From Cephalotrichum gorgonifer (taxonomy: Eukaryota > Ascomycota > Sordariomycetes > Microascales > Microascaceae), in assembly GCA_900312665.1 (NCBI GenBank), contig ONZQ02000012.1:576907-640906 (forward strand): DNA of 64,000 nucleotides. Direction: 5' to 3'. Both the position numbers and the translations under genes were made by a program. The notes beneath the pieces were generated by a model. It saw only the letters and a list, made by a program, of their open reading frames with translations. It did no database searches and was not told the DNA's origin. Positions 23,848 through 35,578 of the stretch are shown here, piece after piece; position 1 is the stretch's first letter, and every line of letters begins with the position of its first letter.

Positions 23848-24322
23848 ATACTCCATCTTCTATAGCCGTAGATATAGGATGCTTACGCAAGTACGATTCT
23901 TATACCGAGGAGCGACTTCAGCACGGGTGGTGGTCGAGGATCTGGGGAAAAGATTTCGAATTGGTAGTTGTAAGCTTCGGTATTAGGTAGGGATGAATTT
24001 AGTCAATCCTTGGTTCGTCTGTGCATTTCGTGGAACAAGTATGCTGTAATTGGCTCCAGATTACCCGAGACAAGTATTAGTTGAACTCAGGGAGGGTCCT
24101 GAGGAGGGTTGCTGACGGAACCATTTAACTGGTTGGTTAGGTTTCAGGAACAAGCATGTCATAGTTGTTAACGTACATACTCTAATATGAATCAACAAGG
24201 TCTGGCTACCCGCTTTGCATATATTTTATTCCCGTCGTCATAGTGCAATCCACCCCGCAATGCAATCTCCCGAGAGCCCTCTCAATGCAACGAAACATTA
24301 GCCATACCAAGCAGGGACTGTT
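23848..24322. other. Convergent intergenic spacer
   Basis: About 470 bases between the 3' ends of the xylanase and the dehydrogenase. No further feature seen. Confidence 0.5.
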
Positions 24323-25433
24323 TCACAGGTATGGCTTAATCTGCGCCTCCGTCCACTCCCAGAACCGCTTTCCTACCCCCGTCCCCCCCTCGGCCTCGGC
24401 CTTCGTCGCCTCCACAAGATCCCGCCTTATATCCATGAACCTACCCCACGGAACAACTATTTTTCACAAGTCAGCCCAGCACCAGCCACCCGTTATGACC
24501 CGAAAATGGAAAATCCGGAAACTTACCCCAGCTGCCCGACTTCTCCATCGTCACCTCAGTCGATAACCCCGCGAAAAGCTCCGTATACGCGCCGTACACG
24601 GCCGGGTGGAGGACTGTGCGTCGGAGGACGCCCCTTATCAGCGGGTTGAACCCGCGGTACAGCTCCGAGTCCAGGTTTCCTGGGTTCAGCGGAATGCTGA
24701 CGATCCCGTCCTCGCGGTGGCGCTTCGCGTACTCGACGGCATGTAGGTAGTTTCCGGCCTTGCTGAAACCGTACCTGTAGAATCTCCACTTCTTCTCGTG
24801 CTGGTAGTCGTCTAGCTCATCGATAGGTACGCCGCCGGGGTTACGGCTCGCGTTCTCTGCAGCGGTGGAGGAGACCCACACCACACGGACGGTTCCGGCT
24901 GGCTCTGATCCAGCCGTCTTGGCGAGGAGCGGGGTAAGGAGCTTGGTAAACATAAAGGTGCCAATGTTGTTTACGCCCAGCTGCAGCTCGTAGCCCTGGG
25001 CCGTGACGCTTCCCTGCGGAGGTGTCATAACGCCCGCGTTGTTAAATAGCACGTGAAGCTTGCTCTCCTTGGATAGAAACTCCTCAGCGGATTGCTTTAT
25101 GGTGGTCAGGTCCGCGAGGTCCAGCCTCAGGAAGAACAACTCGCCCTTGGCATCTGTGTGTAAAGCTTTGATGGCATCGATTGCGTCCTTGGCCTTCTCT
25201 GCTGACCGCGCAGCAACGTAGACTTTGGCATGCTTGGAGTAGAGGATCCGTGCAACTTCTTTGCCGACGCCGACGTTGGAGCCGGTAACTATATAGACCT
25301 GATATACGGGTGAGCGATTGTAGCCGGCGAATGGTTTTGGAGGTTTGGTGGAGACCTTTCCGTGGAGATCCGGGATCGTGTCCTCGGTGATGTTTGGCGC
25401 CGGCGGAAATGCCTGCGAAATTATGCTCCACAT
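24323..25433 (-). CDS. Short-chain dehydrogenase/reductase (retinol-dehydrogenase-like)
   Basis: NAD(P)-dependent oxidoreductase of the classical SDR fold, about 327 aa. Exons on the minus strand: 25433-25356, 25298-24527 and 24456-24323. The first intron (57 bp) keeps the frame, but removing it restores DLHGKVYIVTGSNVGVGKE, the family's continuous first strand and TGxxxGxG nucleotide motif. The second intron (GTAAGT donor) replaces a short read-through tail with VVPWGRFMDIRRDLVEATK and EWTEAQIKPYL, a standard C-terminus of this group. Other motifs: LHVLFNNAGV, VWVSST and YRYGFSKAGN (catalytic Tyr and Lys). Substrate unknown. Retention of the in-frame first intron is possible but unlikely. 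Confidence 0.92.
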
Positions 25434-28400
25434 GTCGACGACTTTACGAGTACGGCGCAAGGCTGCCTGATAAGGACTTGACTGGGGCTAGGGCTATGAA
25501 CAGGCGGAGACCGGGAGCAGGGGGGCAGGGGGCAGGAGGAGTAATTGTGAGAGAGGTCGATTGATCGATCTGGCCCCCAGAGGTTTGAATTTGGTGGCTC
25601 CGGAAACCAGCCGCGCACATCGCAATCTCGAGGCGATATAAAACAACGCATCCGCACTGTGTAGTGTTTCGCGTCAGAGGGTCAGTCCCACCCACCGTCA
25701 CTTTGATATCGGAGAAAGGCATCCGAGCCATGCTTAACTCGCCCCAAACCTCAGAACAGCATTGGTAATGCTGTGTTGATGGGTTGATGGGGAGCCCATT
25801 TGACATGGACCCAACAAAAATGAGTCCGCTCTTGGATGCTCCGTTTAGCTCGAAAATAATAACTTTCCACCTCCCCAATGAAACAGCTGTGGGAGCAGGC
25901 TGCTCGTGTGCCCGCTTTCTACCTTCCAATTGGGTTCGAAGCGGACATGAAGCCCGTTGTTGCGGCTCGGGCGGCGGCTATTGCACAGTACGGGCCGCGC
26001 GTGGATGAACTGCTACCGACCGAAATGGAGGCATGCTTATTATTTGCGTGACTGAGGTGGGTATAAAGGGCAGTGAGTCAGCCTGCTTTCTCCCGCGGTA
26101 CCCATCGTAACTGCATTTCCCTCTCGAGTGGTAACAGGATATTCGGAGCGCCTATAACGGCCAAATTATCCCTGTCCATGAGTCAGCGTGACGAGACTGC
26201 CGTTCTATATTAGAGGCGAGCGGAGAGCAGGGAATAGTAGCGAAATTAAAGATGTGGCCGCTGGAATATAGCCTCCAGGGGCTCGTCGCCGTTTTCCTAT
26301 CTTAGACGAGCAGAAGTCTCCCGGCCGCCCCCGCCCCGAGGCCGTGGGTGCCCTCCCCGGAGCTAGAAGTATGTAGTAGATCAGCCCGAACCCGGGTCAC
26401 AGCCCGGACTACTGTATGGCGTGCGTACGAATGCCAGGAAGCCTCGGTGCCTTACTCCACACCTCTCTACCCGGCGTCGAAGTCAATTCTACCACTGGTA
26501 TGGAGCAGGCCGCCACCTCTGCCGTGATGGACTTTACGGAAGAGTCAAGGTTGAGGGATATGCCTGGGGTTGGATTATGAGCGCTGGGGTAATGATTTTG
26601 TTGTGAGCGTGGTGGTCAAGTAATCTGCACCGGGATACATCCTAGCTAGCCTTAATAGTTGGGACGGCCTTGAGTTACGGGGGCCTTGGCAAAGGGGCCG
26701 TCCGGCTTTGACATGATTTCGATGATTTGGACGGTAATCAGAGGTCAAGACGGGCTGGCAACAAATACTCGTCGTTCTCTCCGCCGTATCTCTCGACTCC
26801 TCCGACTCTCTCGCCACTCGACTTGGAGCAATAATAGCATAACCAAAAAAAAAAGGTGGCCATGGTCATCGCCGACTCCAGGCCCCTCTGTGTTTGGCGA
26901 TGTACAAGTACGAGTACGAGTACTACAGGTACAAGTGCCCAATCTTTCCGTTCTCGGTGGTTCGGTGTGATGGAATAAAGTTTGTTCCCGACTTGTGCGC
27001 CGGTGACAGTCCAATCAACGTACCGACACGAGTTCAGCTCAAGCAAGGGCGCCACCGTCTGGGCGGTGGGAATGCAACTTGGGCGGACAGGGGTGATATC
27101 TGTCCAGCTCCGGAAAATGGCGCATTGAACACCCCAGGACCCTGTTTTCACGAAATTCAACAGTTCTCGTGGTGCGCTATTAGAGGACATCCATGCTCTC
27201 TAGCACCGGGAAAGGGGGGGCCTTTGAAAACTCTCCAGCTCTCATGCACCCTCCGCTAGGCATTAGGTAGGCATGGATTGTTATGGTGCCATCCCGTTCT
27301 TCGGATTTTATCTTAGTTCGGGTATACGTATTGGTAAGCTTGGAACTCGATAGGGCGACTCTGTCCTCAATGATGGCCGAACTTTGTCATCACCTGCTGC
27401 GACAAAGTGGAGATAATCCTGCGCGTTCTACCCCGGCTTCTCACAGTCGATTGGATTGGGGTTAAACTTTCTAAAACCGTTTGTGGCGGTGGAGGGACAC
27501 GAGGACTCCTTCTCCAGCGGGCGATTGTCACGGACAAGTCCACGTGTAGTTAGGTTGGGGCATGGATGTGCAGGGACCCCCAACTCCTCGGTATCCTTAT
27601 CCTCTCGTGGCATTGATTGACTTGGTCCATTTTTCAGGGGAGAGAGGCAGGCACATTAGAAACATCCTTGACTTGTGTGGGTGGCACGTTCAAACCGCGT
27701 GGCAGGTATCATAACGCCTAGAAATTTATATGAGGATCTGCACCACTAGTCCGCGAAAAGCAAACTGCTCGCAAAAAAGATGGTGCCGGATCCCTTCTTC
27801 ACTGGTCACTTTGTTGGCGATCAGCTGGTGCTAGCATCATTCTCGGCGCCCCATTGGCCCGATTGGGTGAACGGTGGGTGGTTAGTCGGGATATACCCCC
27901 TGGACAGTGGGCGAAGGTGCTGGAGCACAAGAGGGACGACCGGGGAGTGGTGACTGCATGGGATACACTTGCTGTGTCTGGCATGCAGATCCACGGGGGG
28001 CTGGCCAACTGGGAAAGCTTGCCACTTCAACTAAGACACGAGAATGTCTCTATTTGAAGTGCGTCATCGGGATTATGGGAAGACCCTTCGGCTAAGTACA
28101 TGCTATGCTGAGTGACGCAGATTTGCAGCTCTTGGACCCTATTTTACAAGCATGGCTTTCCTGCGTGTTGCAGATTTACACCTACTAGTATTAAACGGAG
28201 TCCTTTTGAGGTGAGGGAGAACTTAATCCCGGCTGACGTTGAATTTCCGGGGTCAATACCAGCATTTACGCCGTTGCCTTTGGTCCGATCGTTGATGCCT
28301 GTTCGGGCCGATGATCGCCAATGTAACTACCATCCAAGTCCAAGTATGGGCCGAGTTGTGGAGACCTGAAAACCAGGTTCTCCTCGTTCCAGCCCCCAAG

Positions 28401-28939
28401 AACCAGGACACACACCCCCTCGCGCATGAAGGCAGATCCATTCCACCACACCTTTGGAATGATAATTCTCAGCCCTCTGACCACTCTTACCCGGTCATTG
28501 TACTTCTACTCCACATTACAGCCAATCCCCATTGCAGCGTCACCACCTAATCTTCGCACCCTAACCGCTAATCCCGATTATGTGGGCAACGCGGGTTCCT
28601 CGTGGGACCCCAGAGCCATGGTATTGCCTCTCCACCGAAATGTACCCCAATGAGGGACGGATGTACTAAACATTACACGCTAGGCTCGGTGTCCCTGTAC
28701 TTGTATGAGTTGTCCGGCCCATTTTAAGACAAGTCCACCTTCTCCCCGGGCAGATCCTCATTCCTTACCATCTTACCTGAAGGCAGAGCTTCCTGGCGAG
28801 GAATTCTTCTTAATCCATCTCTTTCTTTCAACTACGGGTTTCTCCTTGGCCACGCCTCCTCCCTTTCGCGTTCTTCTTCTCCTTCCCCATCTCCCTCGTC
28901 TTCTTTTAACTGATCGCTACCTTCGAGTCGTCCTCGAGC
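25434..28939. other. Gene-poor intergenic stretch
   Basis: About 3.5 kb. Small frames such as 27854-28057 (+) look weakly protein-like but lack motifs and splice support. TAC/ACG-rich short repeats lie at 26901-26935 and an A-run at 26845-26854. The CT-rich 28800-28935 part is a typical leader for the protease at 28940. Confidence 0.45.
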
Positions 28940-30400
28940 ATGCTCCACAAACTCTCAGCAATTTCGGCCCTCCTCTCGCTGGCAGTCCACGGCCTCGCGA
29001 TCGGGGCCAAAGAGGGCCGGGGATTCATCACCTTCCCTGTCTCCGGGCGCACCGGCTCGCATCCCCTTGGCAAGCACACAAAGCGTCAGGAGTCCGTCTC
29101 CGCCGTCGACCGTCATTCTGGGACTTTCTACACCATCGACATCACCATCGGAACCCCAGGCCAGACCGTCCCCGTGCAGTTCGACACCGGCGCTCCTGAC
29201 CTTTGGATCAATCCGTCCTGCACCGAGGCCTCGGATGCCGAGTTTTGCAGCGCGCAGTCTCGATTCACCAGCTCTAGTACCCTAGTTGATTTGAAGAAGT
29301 CGACTCAGCTCAACTATGGGGCGGGCCGGGCTAACATACGATACCTGCGCGACTTTGTCACCATTGGGTGTAAGTTTTGGACAGTCCGCGTGGGCCTACC
29401 GAATGCAAGGGGAGGAATCGCATGCTGATATTTTCTGTCACCGATAGCTGCTCAAATCGCTGATCAGGTCTTCGGGGTTGCGACCGAGAGCTCGATCCTC
29501 AACCTCGGCATTCTCGGCGCCGCTCCTTCCTTGAGTGGCTGGGAGCACGACTACCCCTCCGTTTTTGACAATCTCGTCGCACAGGGCCTTATCGGCAGCC
29601 GTTCCTTTGGGATGAACCTCCGTGGCTTCCAGACCGACAGCGGTAAGGAGATAGAAGTCCAACCACCCCTGCCCAAGATCAGATCAGCACGACTTAGATA
29701 CTGACGTTTAGATGGGGACTAGGTGCCGTCATCTTTGGCGGCCTGGATACGAAAAAATTCACCGGACCCCTAAAGAAGCTCCCCGTCATCCCCGCGGAGG
29801 CGGCACCCCAAGCTACCACGCGGTGGTGGGTCAGCCTCGACGGAATCTCCGTCGACCGCGGCGACGGCCAGAGCATCACGGTCTTCGAAGCGCCTAGTGG
29901 GAACGGCCAGGTTGTCCTCGTCGACAGCGGATATACCATGAGCGCGCTGCCCAAGCCGATATTCCAGAAGCTAGTCGCCGCCTTCCCGGAGGCGGAGGTC
30001 ACCCCTGACGGCTTTCACTCGGTCGACTGTCTTGATGAGGGAGAGGGTGGATTCGTGAGTTTCACATTCGGGGATCTTACTATTAACGTGCCCTACCATG
30101 ACTTTGTTTGGCATGTTCCCGGGAATGATGACCTCTGCTTCATCGGTGCCTACGAGGATGGTAAGTTCGACCCACTCTCTTAACTGCATCTAAGTCATTC
30201 GAGAATGCTAGTGCTAACTTATGTCGGCAGAGTTCCCCGTTCTCGGGGATACCTTCCTCCGAGCTGCGTACGTTGTTTACGACTTTGATCACCGGACCGT
30301 GCACATGGCCCAGTCGGACGACTGCGGCTCTAATATTGTCGCCATCACCGATGGTGTTAGTGTTACTGAAGGGGACTGTGGGAAGCCTAGCGCCGCCTAG
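28940..30400 (+). CDS. Secreted pepsin-type aspartic protease (A1)
   Basis: Endopeptidase of family A1, acting outside the cell or at the surface. Exons 28940-29369, 29448-29642, 29723-30160 and 30231-30400 (410 aa); phases match. The third exon must start at 29723, since the nearer AG gives a stop. Signal peptide MLHKLSAISALLSLAVHGLA, then a propeptide ending KHTKRQ (possible kexin site). Catalytic aspartates lie in VQFDTGAPDLW and VLVDSGYTMSALP; DNA encoding the flap and GAVIFGGLDTKKF follow the family pattern. The frame stops at KPSAA, where yapsin/OPSB-like relatives continue into a Ser/Thr-rich, GPI-anchored tail; remnants of such a tail appear downstream. Confidence 0.92.
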
Positions 30401-30938
30401 ATGCAGACTTCGTCTGACACCAGCGCTCCTCATAACGCTACTAAACCCCACTGGCTCGGCCAAGCTCACGGAGCCTGGAACGGAGACCTGTACCAACTCC
30501 GCTGTCCCCTATCGTCTCGGAGACTGCGCATCCTCTACGAAAACCTCCTCGTTTCCAGAGGGTGGCGGTGCTAATCCGGCAAATTCCATTCGGACGGAGA
30601 CCTCCACCGCGGACATGGTCCCCATCGAGACTTCCACGTGTACCCTGAGCGCCTTTTCTCACAGCAACGCTGACCTCCACCACCACGAACCCCATCGTCT
30701 GCCACGACATCCTTGGGGAATGTTCCATCGGGTACACCAAGGTGTGGACCAAAACTATCACGTTGCCCCAGGGCAGCACCCAGGTCGTGCACATCGACGT
30801 CATCAGAGCGCCAAAAAACCACAACAGCGAGAGAAGCCAGGCCCAAGAGCATCTAGTCCTACCGAGACAGGTGATGGAACGGCTTTGGGTCGGGGTGTCT
30901 TAGCCCTTACCGGGCTGCATGCTGTGCCAACCTTATAG
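30401..30938 (+). pseudogene. Eroded Ser/Thr-rich C-terminal region of the protease
   Basis: After the stop at 30398-30400 coding-like text continues in shifting frames. One frame reads EPGTETCTNSAVPYRLGDC and ETSTADMVPIETSTC. Another reads TLTSTTTNPIVCHDILGEC and TKTITLPQGSTQ. A third reads SSPTETGDGTALGRGVLAL, like a GPI-anchor end. This resembles the Ser/Thr-rich tails of GPI-anchored fungal aspartic proteases broken by a stop and frameshifts. Unseen introns or sequencing errors are the alternative. Confidence 0.45.
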
Positions 30939-31935
30939 AGAGAACTAATACTTGGATATAATGAACTAATACTTAAATTTAATGATCACGAGGTTACGAA
31001 TAAGTTAGTGGTTGGGGGGGAGGGATTTTGTACGTAAAGTTGATTAGGAGTCGGACTCTGGCTTAGAGCAACTTCATTGTACAGTTCAGTAATATATTGT
31101 ATAATCCAACGTCCACGCTGCATTGAGAGGGGTGATCAAATGGTTGGTCATTGCGCCGTGGGATCTGGCAAAAATGGTATCCGGAAATATATGTATTTAG
31201 AGTCACACGATCCGAATACAAGTGTTAGCAATAACACCCATGGACCCCCTGGGTCGGAACAGGTCGCCCTTAGAGATCTCACGCACACTAGAGAGACAGT
31301 CATCCATCGAGGTATCTAGTTCACGAAAAGAAAACAAGTCGTCTATCAAGTTATATCCTACGTACCAGTCTGCGAGCGCTGGAGTGTAGGAGTATCACAT
31401 TCCTGCAGGGAAGATACACCCTCTACCAGCACTCCAGGGACTGTCTGCAAGTCAGTGGGTGTATTAACCTACATGAAACTCTGCTGTCTGAGAATTTGGG
31501 ATGTGTTCCTATCACTTGGGAAAGCCCCAACTCCACATATCGTATTAGGCTGTTGGGAATAGTGGAACTAATCACAACATGGAAGCGGGGATCTCTTATT
31601 ATACACTCTAGACAGCGGCAGGATGCCAGAAGGGTATCTCAGTGCATGTCATTCAGTCTTTGAGTTTGTTATCGAACTTCTGCCAATTTTATTATCAATT
31701 TACAAATCATTTCTGCCTGTCCAAAGAAGGCTCTAACCCCCTATCTTTTAACCCCTACCTTCAACCACCTGGCTCCATCCTCCACTTGAACGCAAATTAC
31801 ACCGAAGACAAATTTGCAAGGAACCTAATTTCCACTTAAGCGAGAATGTTAGCCTTACAAAATGATACATTATTCCATATATTGACTACTATCTGTACTC
31901 ACCGTTGAGATGTTCACCCACTACCCTTCAATCTT
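30939..31935. other. Intergenic, no gene seen
   Basis: Only short open frames. The segment is AT-leaning and has no visible repeats or RNA genes. Confidence 0.5.
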
Positions 31936-32160
31936 CTATTGGGGGTAACATTTGACACAGTGGCTCCCAATCAAAACTTGCTCGGTTTCCAGCAATGTTG
32001 AGTTATCCACTTCTCGGTATGGACAATTACTCTGCTTCTTGGATTTCTCAGCCTTCTTGGATTCGGCGCATTCTTCCCAGACATAGTTATCGTTAAATTC
32101 ACATTTCGGGATCTTCTTGCAATACTGGAATTGGCAGGGTTTGGAATAGTACTTGCACAT
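31936..32160 (-). CDS. Small Cys-rich protein (74 aa), unknown
   Basis: Begins MCKYYSKPCQFQYCKK and ends SHCVKCYPQ, with paired cysteines spaced as in small zinc-knuckle-like proteins seen across filamentous fungi. There is no signal peptide at this ATG. An open frame extends upstream to 32289, but the internal Met at 32160 starts the conserved-looking part. The middle is Lys/Ser/Glu-rich (ESKKAEKSKKQSN). Function unknown; a gene rather than a chance frame because of the Cys pattern. Confidence 0.5.
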   Translation of the reverse strand: MCKYYSKPCQFQYCKKIPKCEFNDNYVWEECAESKKAEKSKKQSNCPYREVDNSTLLETEQVLIGSHCVKCYPQ

Positions 32161-33386
32161 CGTGGTGGCTCCTTCTAGGTGAGATTCTATCGGTGGTGAT
32201 GAAATAGAGCGTGAAAATGTCGCGATGTATTGGAATCCAGTAAAGAATGGTGGATGCGAGATGTCCATTAGGTCTGCTCCCAACGACATACAGCCCTTAA
32301 GTACCTGCGGAACTTCAATCCAGAGCTACCCGGTTCTTGCACTGGACTCGATACCTCCATCTAGTCAGTTCAATCATTTAGATCTGGCGAGCATCTCATG
32401 CGCTTTGTGAGCCCCAGTGGCCATTCGCCAAATGCGGCCAGTTCCAGAAGAATGCCCGTTTCAGCTGTTACGACCCGTCTTCAAAGTCCCAGACGATAAA
32501 TGGACTCCCTATTCCAAAGAAACAGGGCCGCGTGCCAAAGAAACAACAGGGCCGCGTGCCAAAGAAACAACAGGGCCGCGTGCCAAAGAAACACGGCCGC
32601 ATGCCAGTCCCTGGGATCCAAGGAAGACATCAAGGAGAAAGGGTAGCTGGAGGAAATGATGCTTGCGGTTGCCCTCTTTGTACTTCTTTGCATATTTGCG
32701 CCGGTTGTATTTACTAGCGGTTGCTATTACATTCCGATATGAGAACATTATAGAAATAAGGCAGCCATGAGAACTTCACCTCCTTTCCCAGCCCGCCGCT
32801 TGCGGAATCTAACGCCAACTAGAGCGCTACCGGCCCTTCACAAAGGTTAGAAGCAGGATTGATTACATTTCCAAAGGTCGCCATTTTTAACATCTTTAGT
32901 CTTGGGCTTTATGAACCAACGGCCGTCCTACGAACATAGGTCCCGTTCCACTCAGGTGGCTCAAACCGAGCTTCCAGACTCAGGTGTGCTCAACGGCGTC
33001 AAAACAAATTCCTTGTATTCTTCGAGCCCAACGACCGCGCCAAGTGCCTCCAGGCACTAGGTTCGGATTGTATTGAAGGCATGACCAGAGTCATGACCCG
33101 AAGATGTGTGAATGGGCGCCGAGGGACTGAGCAGGGCGTCGAGGCGCGGAACGCGTCTCACGATGGGTGTCGTTATTTCTTCCTTCAATCCAGGACTAGG
33201 TTTCTCCAGGGCGATAATTAAATGCAAAGTCAACCTCGTAGCAGCATCTTTACCCATCTTCCCGTCATTATCATGAGAATCAATTTAGTCTTGCTATCAT
33301 GCAGGCATTTTGAGAAGAAAGCTGCTATCTCTTTGGGGTTGGTGTTAAAGTAGATACATTCCCTACTGTATGTTTCCTACTGACTT
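32161..33386. other. Intergenic with minisatellite
   Basis: Contains the 24-bp tandem repeat described separately. A frame at 32417-32659 spans it but is explained by the repeat. No other supported gene. Confidence 0.45.
32514..32603 (+). repeat. 24-bp minisatellite, four copies
   Basis: Units of CCAAAGAAACAACAGGGCCGCGTG: two full 24-bp copies at 32535-32582 flanked by two 21-bp variants. Because 24 and 21 are multiples of three, all frames stay open across it, which produces spurious peptide repeats such as AKETTGPR. Confidence 0.93.
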
Positions 33387-33765
33387 TCAGACCTTACATA
33401 TAAGTCGTTTCTGAAGAAAGGGTCTAGTATGAAATCTCTGGTCATGGCCCCAAAGCAATTCGGTCTGCGCCCTTTCCATCCACTCCACTTGGGAATCTTC
33501 CGCCTCCACAATGCGCAAGTGGGTGCGCATCTCTACTGCTAGGTTCCGTAGAGTCTCCTCAAACTTGGTGATATCGTTGATCTTGACTTGCTTCAAAAAA
33601 CGAACTATCTCTTCCAACTGATTGAGGATTGCTCGCACGAATATGTCCTTTGAGCGGATGTATTTGATCTCCTACCAAAACAGCTTCTCGTACATCAGAA
33701 CTGCACAGGCCGCCCGTGCCGTCAGTTCGCCGTACACCTCGGAGAGTTTGGTGTTGTTCACTCCC
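33387..33765 (-). pseudogene. Helical protein fragment with premature stop
   Basis: Minus-strand frame reading NNTKLSEVYGELTARAACAV, then a TAG at 33674-33672, then IKYIRSKDIFVRAILNQLEE and RFLKQVKINDITKFEETLRN. The amphipathic helical pattern continues through the stop in the same frame, so this looks like a fragment of a once longer gene with one nonsense change (CAG to TAG would explain it). No family recognised and no credible ATG. Confidence 0.45.
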
Positions 33766-33778
33766 CTCTAATGCTTCC

Positions 33779-35578
33779 CTAACCCTGGATCTGACTCCGG
33801 CTCTGAATATATCTCCGGATTATGTCTCCGTAGCGCCGCCTCATGCTCATTTGGATCTGCCAGCCCCAAAATGAGCATAAGCCCATGAACCCTGTCGCTA
33901 CACCGCCCATGATAATCCAGTTACGGCTTGACTGCCTCTGCAATTCAGTATCAGAAGCAACATTGACTGTCGCCTCATCCAGCGTTAGCCACATATTAGC
34001 GTTCACATAGCAGAAGCAGTTCCGGTAGACACCTATGATCTGCATCAAGGTTGTCCCGACACTGGTAAATATCGACAGCCCAACGACCAAGTAGAAGACC
34101 GCCATGAAGAACCACCCGATGGTAGAATGCACCAACCAGCTCATCCGTCCCGTCGGCGTTGCTGGTCTCTTCACCTGCGCAACATAATATATCGGCACGA
34201 GGATGACCTGGAAGGCGGCGTAGACAACGAAGCTGAGCGAGCGACAGCCCCAACCCTCCGGCGGCGTCTTTAGCGCGACGAAGGCACCCGCGGCCGGTGG
34301 GAGGGAGATGAGAATCAGAGTCGGAAAGACAACATACACTCCGTGCTCCCACCACTTAATACGGGCGTCCTCTCGGAACCCCGTGTTTGACCATACCTCG
34401 GATTCACGCAGCCACTCCTGTTTGTTGATCCCCCTTCGCCACATAAAAACGGGCTGGAACTCCCCATCATGGACGGGCGGGAAGATTCTCCTCCACCACG
34501 GCTGCGGCCCCTGGAACAGCGGTGGCCGCGCTAACATAGCCGCCGGACTAGGGTTGTTACTAGCGAGGAGGCAGCCGCTGACAATGGCGACATGAACGAT
34601 GATCATCCACTCGACCCCAAAGGCCAGCGAGATAGCCGCATCCTGGTTGCTCGGTTTATTCATCAGTTCCAGGATGGTGTAGACGAAAGCGCCAAGGTAG
34701 AAGACTACGGGCGCGCCAACAATGGCGCCAAAGGCGGATTGGGCTGACATCAGACGCTTAAGTCGCTCAGATATCATGTTTGGGAGCTGTTGGGAAGCTT
34801 CCATAAGCGGTCCAGAGGATTCGGAACGATCAAAAGGGATGAAATTACGGCCGTCGTCGTCAGTTTCAACTCGAACGTTGGCGTCCGCCATGAGCGCATC
34901 AGTAATCGCTTCGTTGGGTTTCGGTGATCGGCCCCCGTTGCCATTGAGCCGGAGGTTTCCAGAAACAACAGTGACAAGGAGTTCCACAGTAGCCCTCAGT
35001 TGCTGCGGTCCAGTGCGACCACGAGCTAACGCCTTCAGGATCTTGTAGTCAAGTAGGGCTTCGTGCAATCCCGCAACCATCATGATGCCGGCCGTGCCCA
35101 TGATAAGGATGACCCAGATGATGGTGTCGATAACCACAAACATCAGAGAAATCAAGATGAGCAACAGTGAAACGATCTTCCGGGCGACGACATTATTGGG
35201 GCGCGGTACGGTGTCCTGCAGAAAGTCGGTTGAGCAGAAAATGAGTCGTCGGGGGATGCTCATGCTGAAGATGACGGATGGCAGCAGGAACTGGACGATC
35301 GGCGCTGCCCACTGATCCGGTTTTCTTCCCTCGGACAGGCCGAAACCGCTGCACTCGCTGGCGCAGAACTTGTAGCTCACGTAGAGGTTCGGTGCAGGAT
35401 CGATCGAGGCGTTGTAGGCCTGGCCGCAGATGATAGTCTCGGGGATATCGCCGACGAACTGGCTTGCTGCCTGAGCCCTTTCGCAGCAGACATCGTCGCT
35501 GTATTTCGCCACCGCCCTGGCGAGCTGGAAGTGCGAGAGGACAAGGACCAGTGCCCATGCTGAAATAAATTGCCGCAT
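33779..35578 (-). CDS. Large multi-pass membrane protein, unknown function
   Basis: Single-exon frame; from ATG 35578 it gives 599 residues. MRQFISAWALVLVLSHFQLARA is a clean signal peptide, so this start is preferred over the in-frame ATG at 35602. The lumenal N-terminal part has six cysteines (VCCERAQ, TIICGQ, KFCASECSGFG). About nine membrane segments follow, including KIVSLLLILISLMFVVIDTI, FGAIVGAPVVFYLGAFVYTI, VVFPTLILISLPPAAGAFVA and WFFMAVFYLVVGLSIFTSV, with a hydrophilic cytosol-like loop at about residues 220-300. It ends in a basic tail (SMRRRYGDIIRRYIQS). I know similar uncharacterised fungal proteins but no function. Transporter or receptor roles are guesses. Confidence 0.85.
   Translation of the reverse strand: MRQFISAWALVLVLSHFQLARAVAKYSDDVCCERAQAASQFVGDIPETIICGQAYNASIDPAPNLYVSYKFCASECSGFGLSEGRKPDQWAAPIVQFLLPSVIFSMSIPRRLIFCSTDFLQDTVPRPNNVVARKIVSLLLILISLMFVVIDTIIWVILIMGTAGIMMVAGLHEALLDYKILKALARGRTGPQQLRATVELLVTVVSGNLRLNGNGGRSPKPNEAITDALMADANVRVETDDDGRNFIPFDRSESSGPLMEASQQLPNMISERLKRLMSAQSAFGAIVGAPVVFYLGAFVYTILELMNKPSNQDAAISLAFGVEWMIIVHVAIVSGCLLASNNPSPAAMLARPPLFQGPQPWWRRIFPPVHDGEFQPVFMWRRGINKQEWLRESEVWSNTGFREDARIKWWEHGVYVVFPTLILISLPPAAGAFVALKTPPEGWGCRSLSFVVYAAFQVILVPIYYVAQVKRPATPTGRMSWLVHSTIGWFFMAVFYLVVGLSIFTSVGTTLMQIIGVYRNCFCYVNANMWLTLDEATVNVASDTELQRQSSRNWIIMGGVATGFMGLCSFWGWQIQMSMRRRYGDIIRRYIQSRSQIQG

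Noticed and set aside
26894..27259. Plus-strand 121-residue frame
   Set aside because: Starts in a simple TAC-rich repeat and shows no motif or splice support.
27854..28057. Plus-strand 67-residue frame with protein-like text
   Set aside because: Too short, no start context, no motif; kept only as part of the intergenic note.
32417..32659. Open frame with AKETTGPR peptide repeats
   Set aside because: The repeat unit is a multiple of three, so every frame is open through the minisatellite; the flanks are not protein-like.
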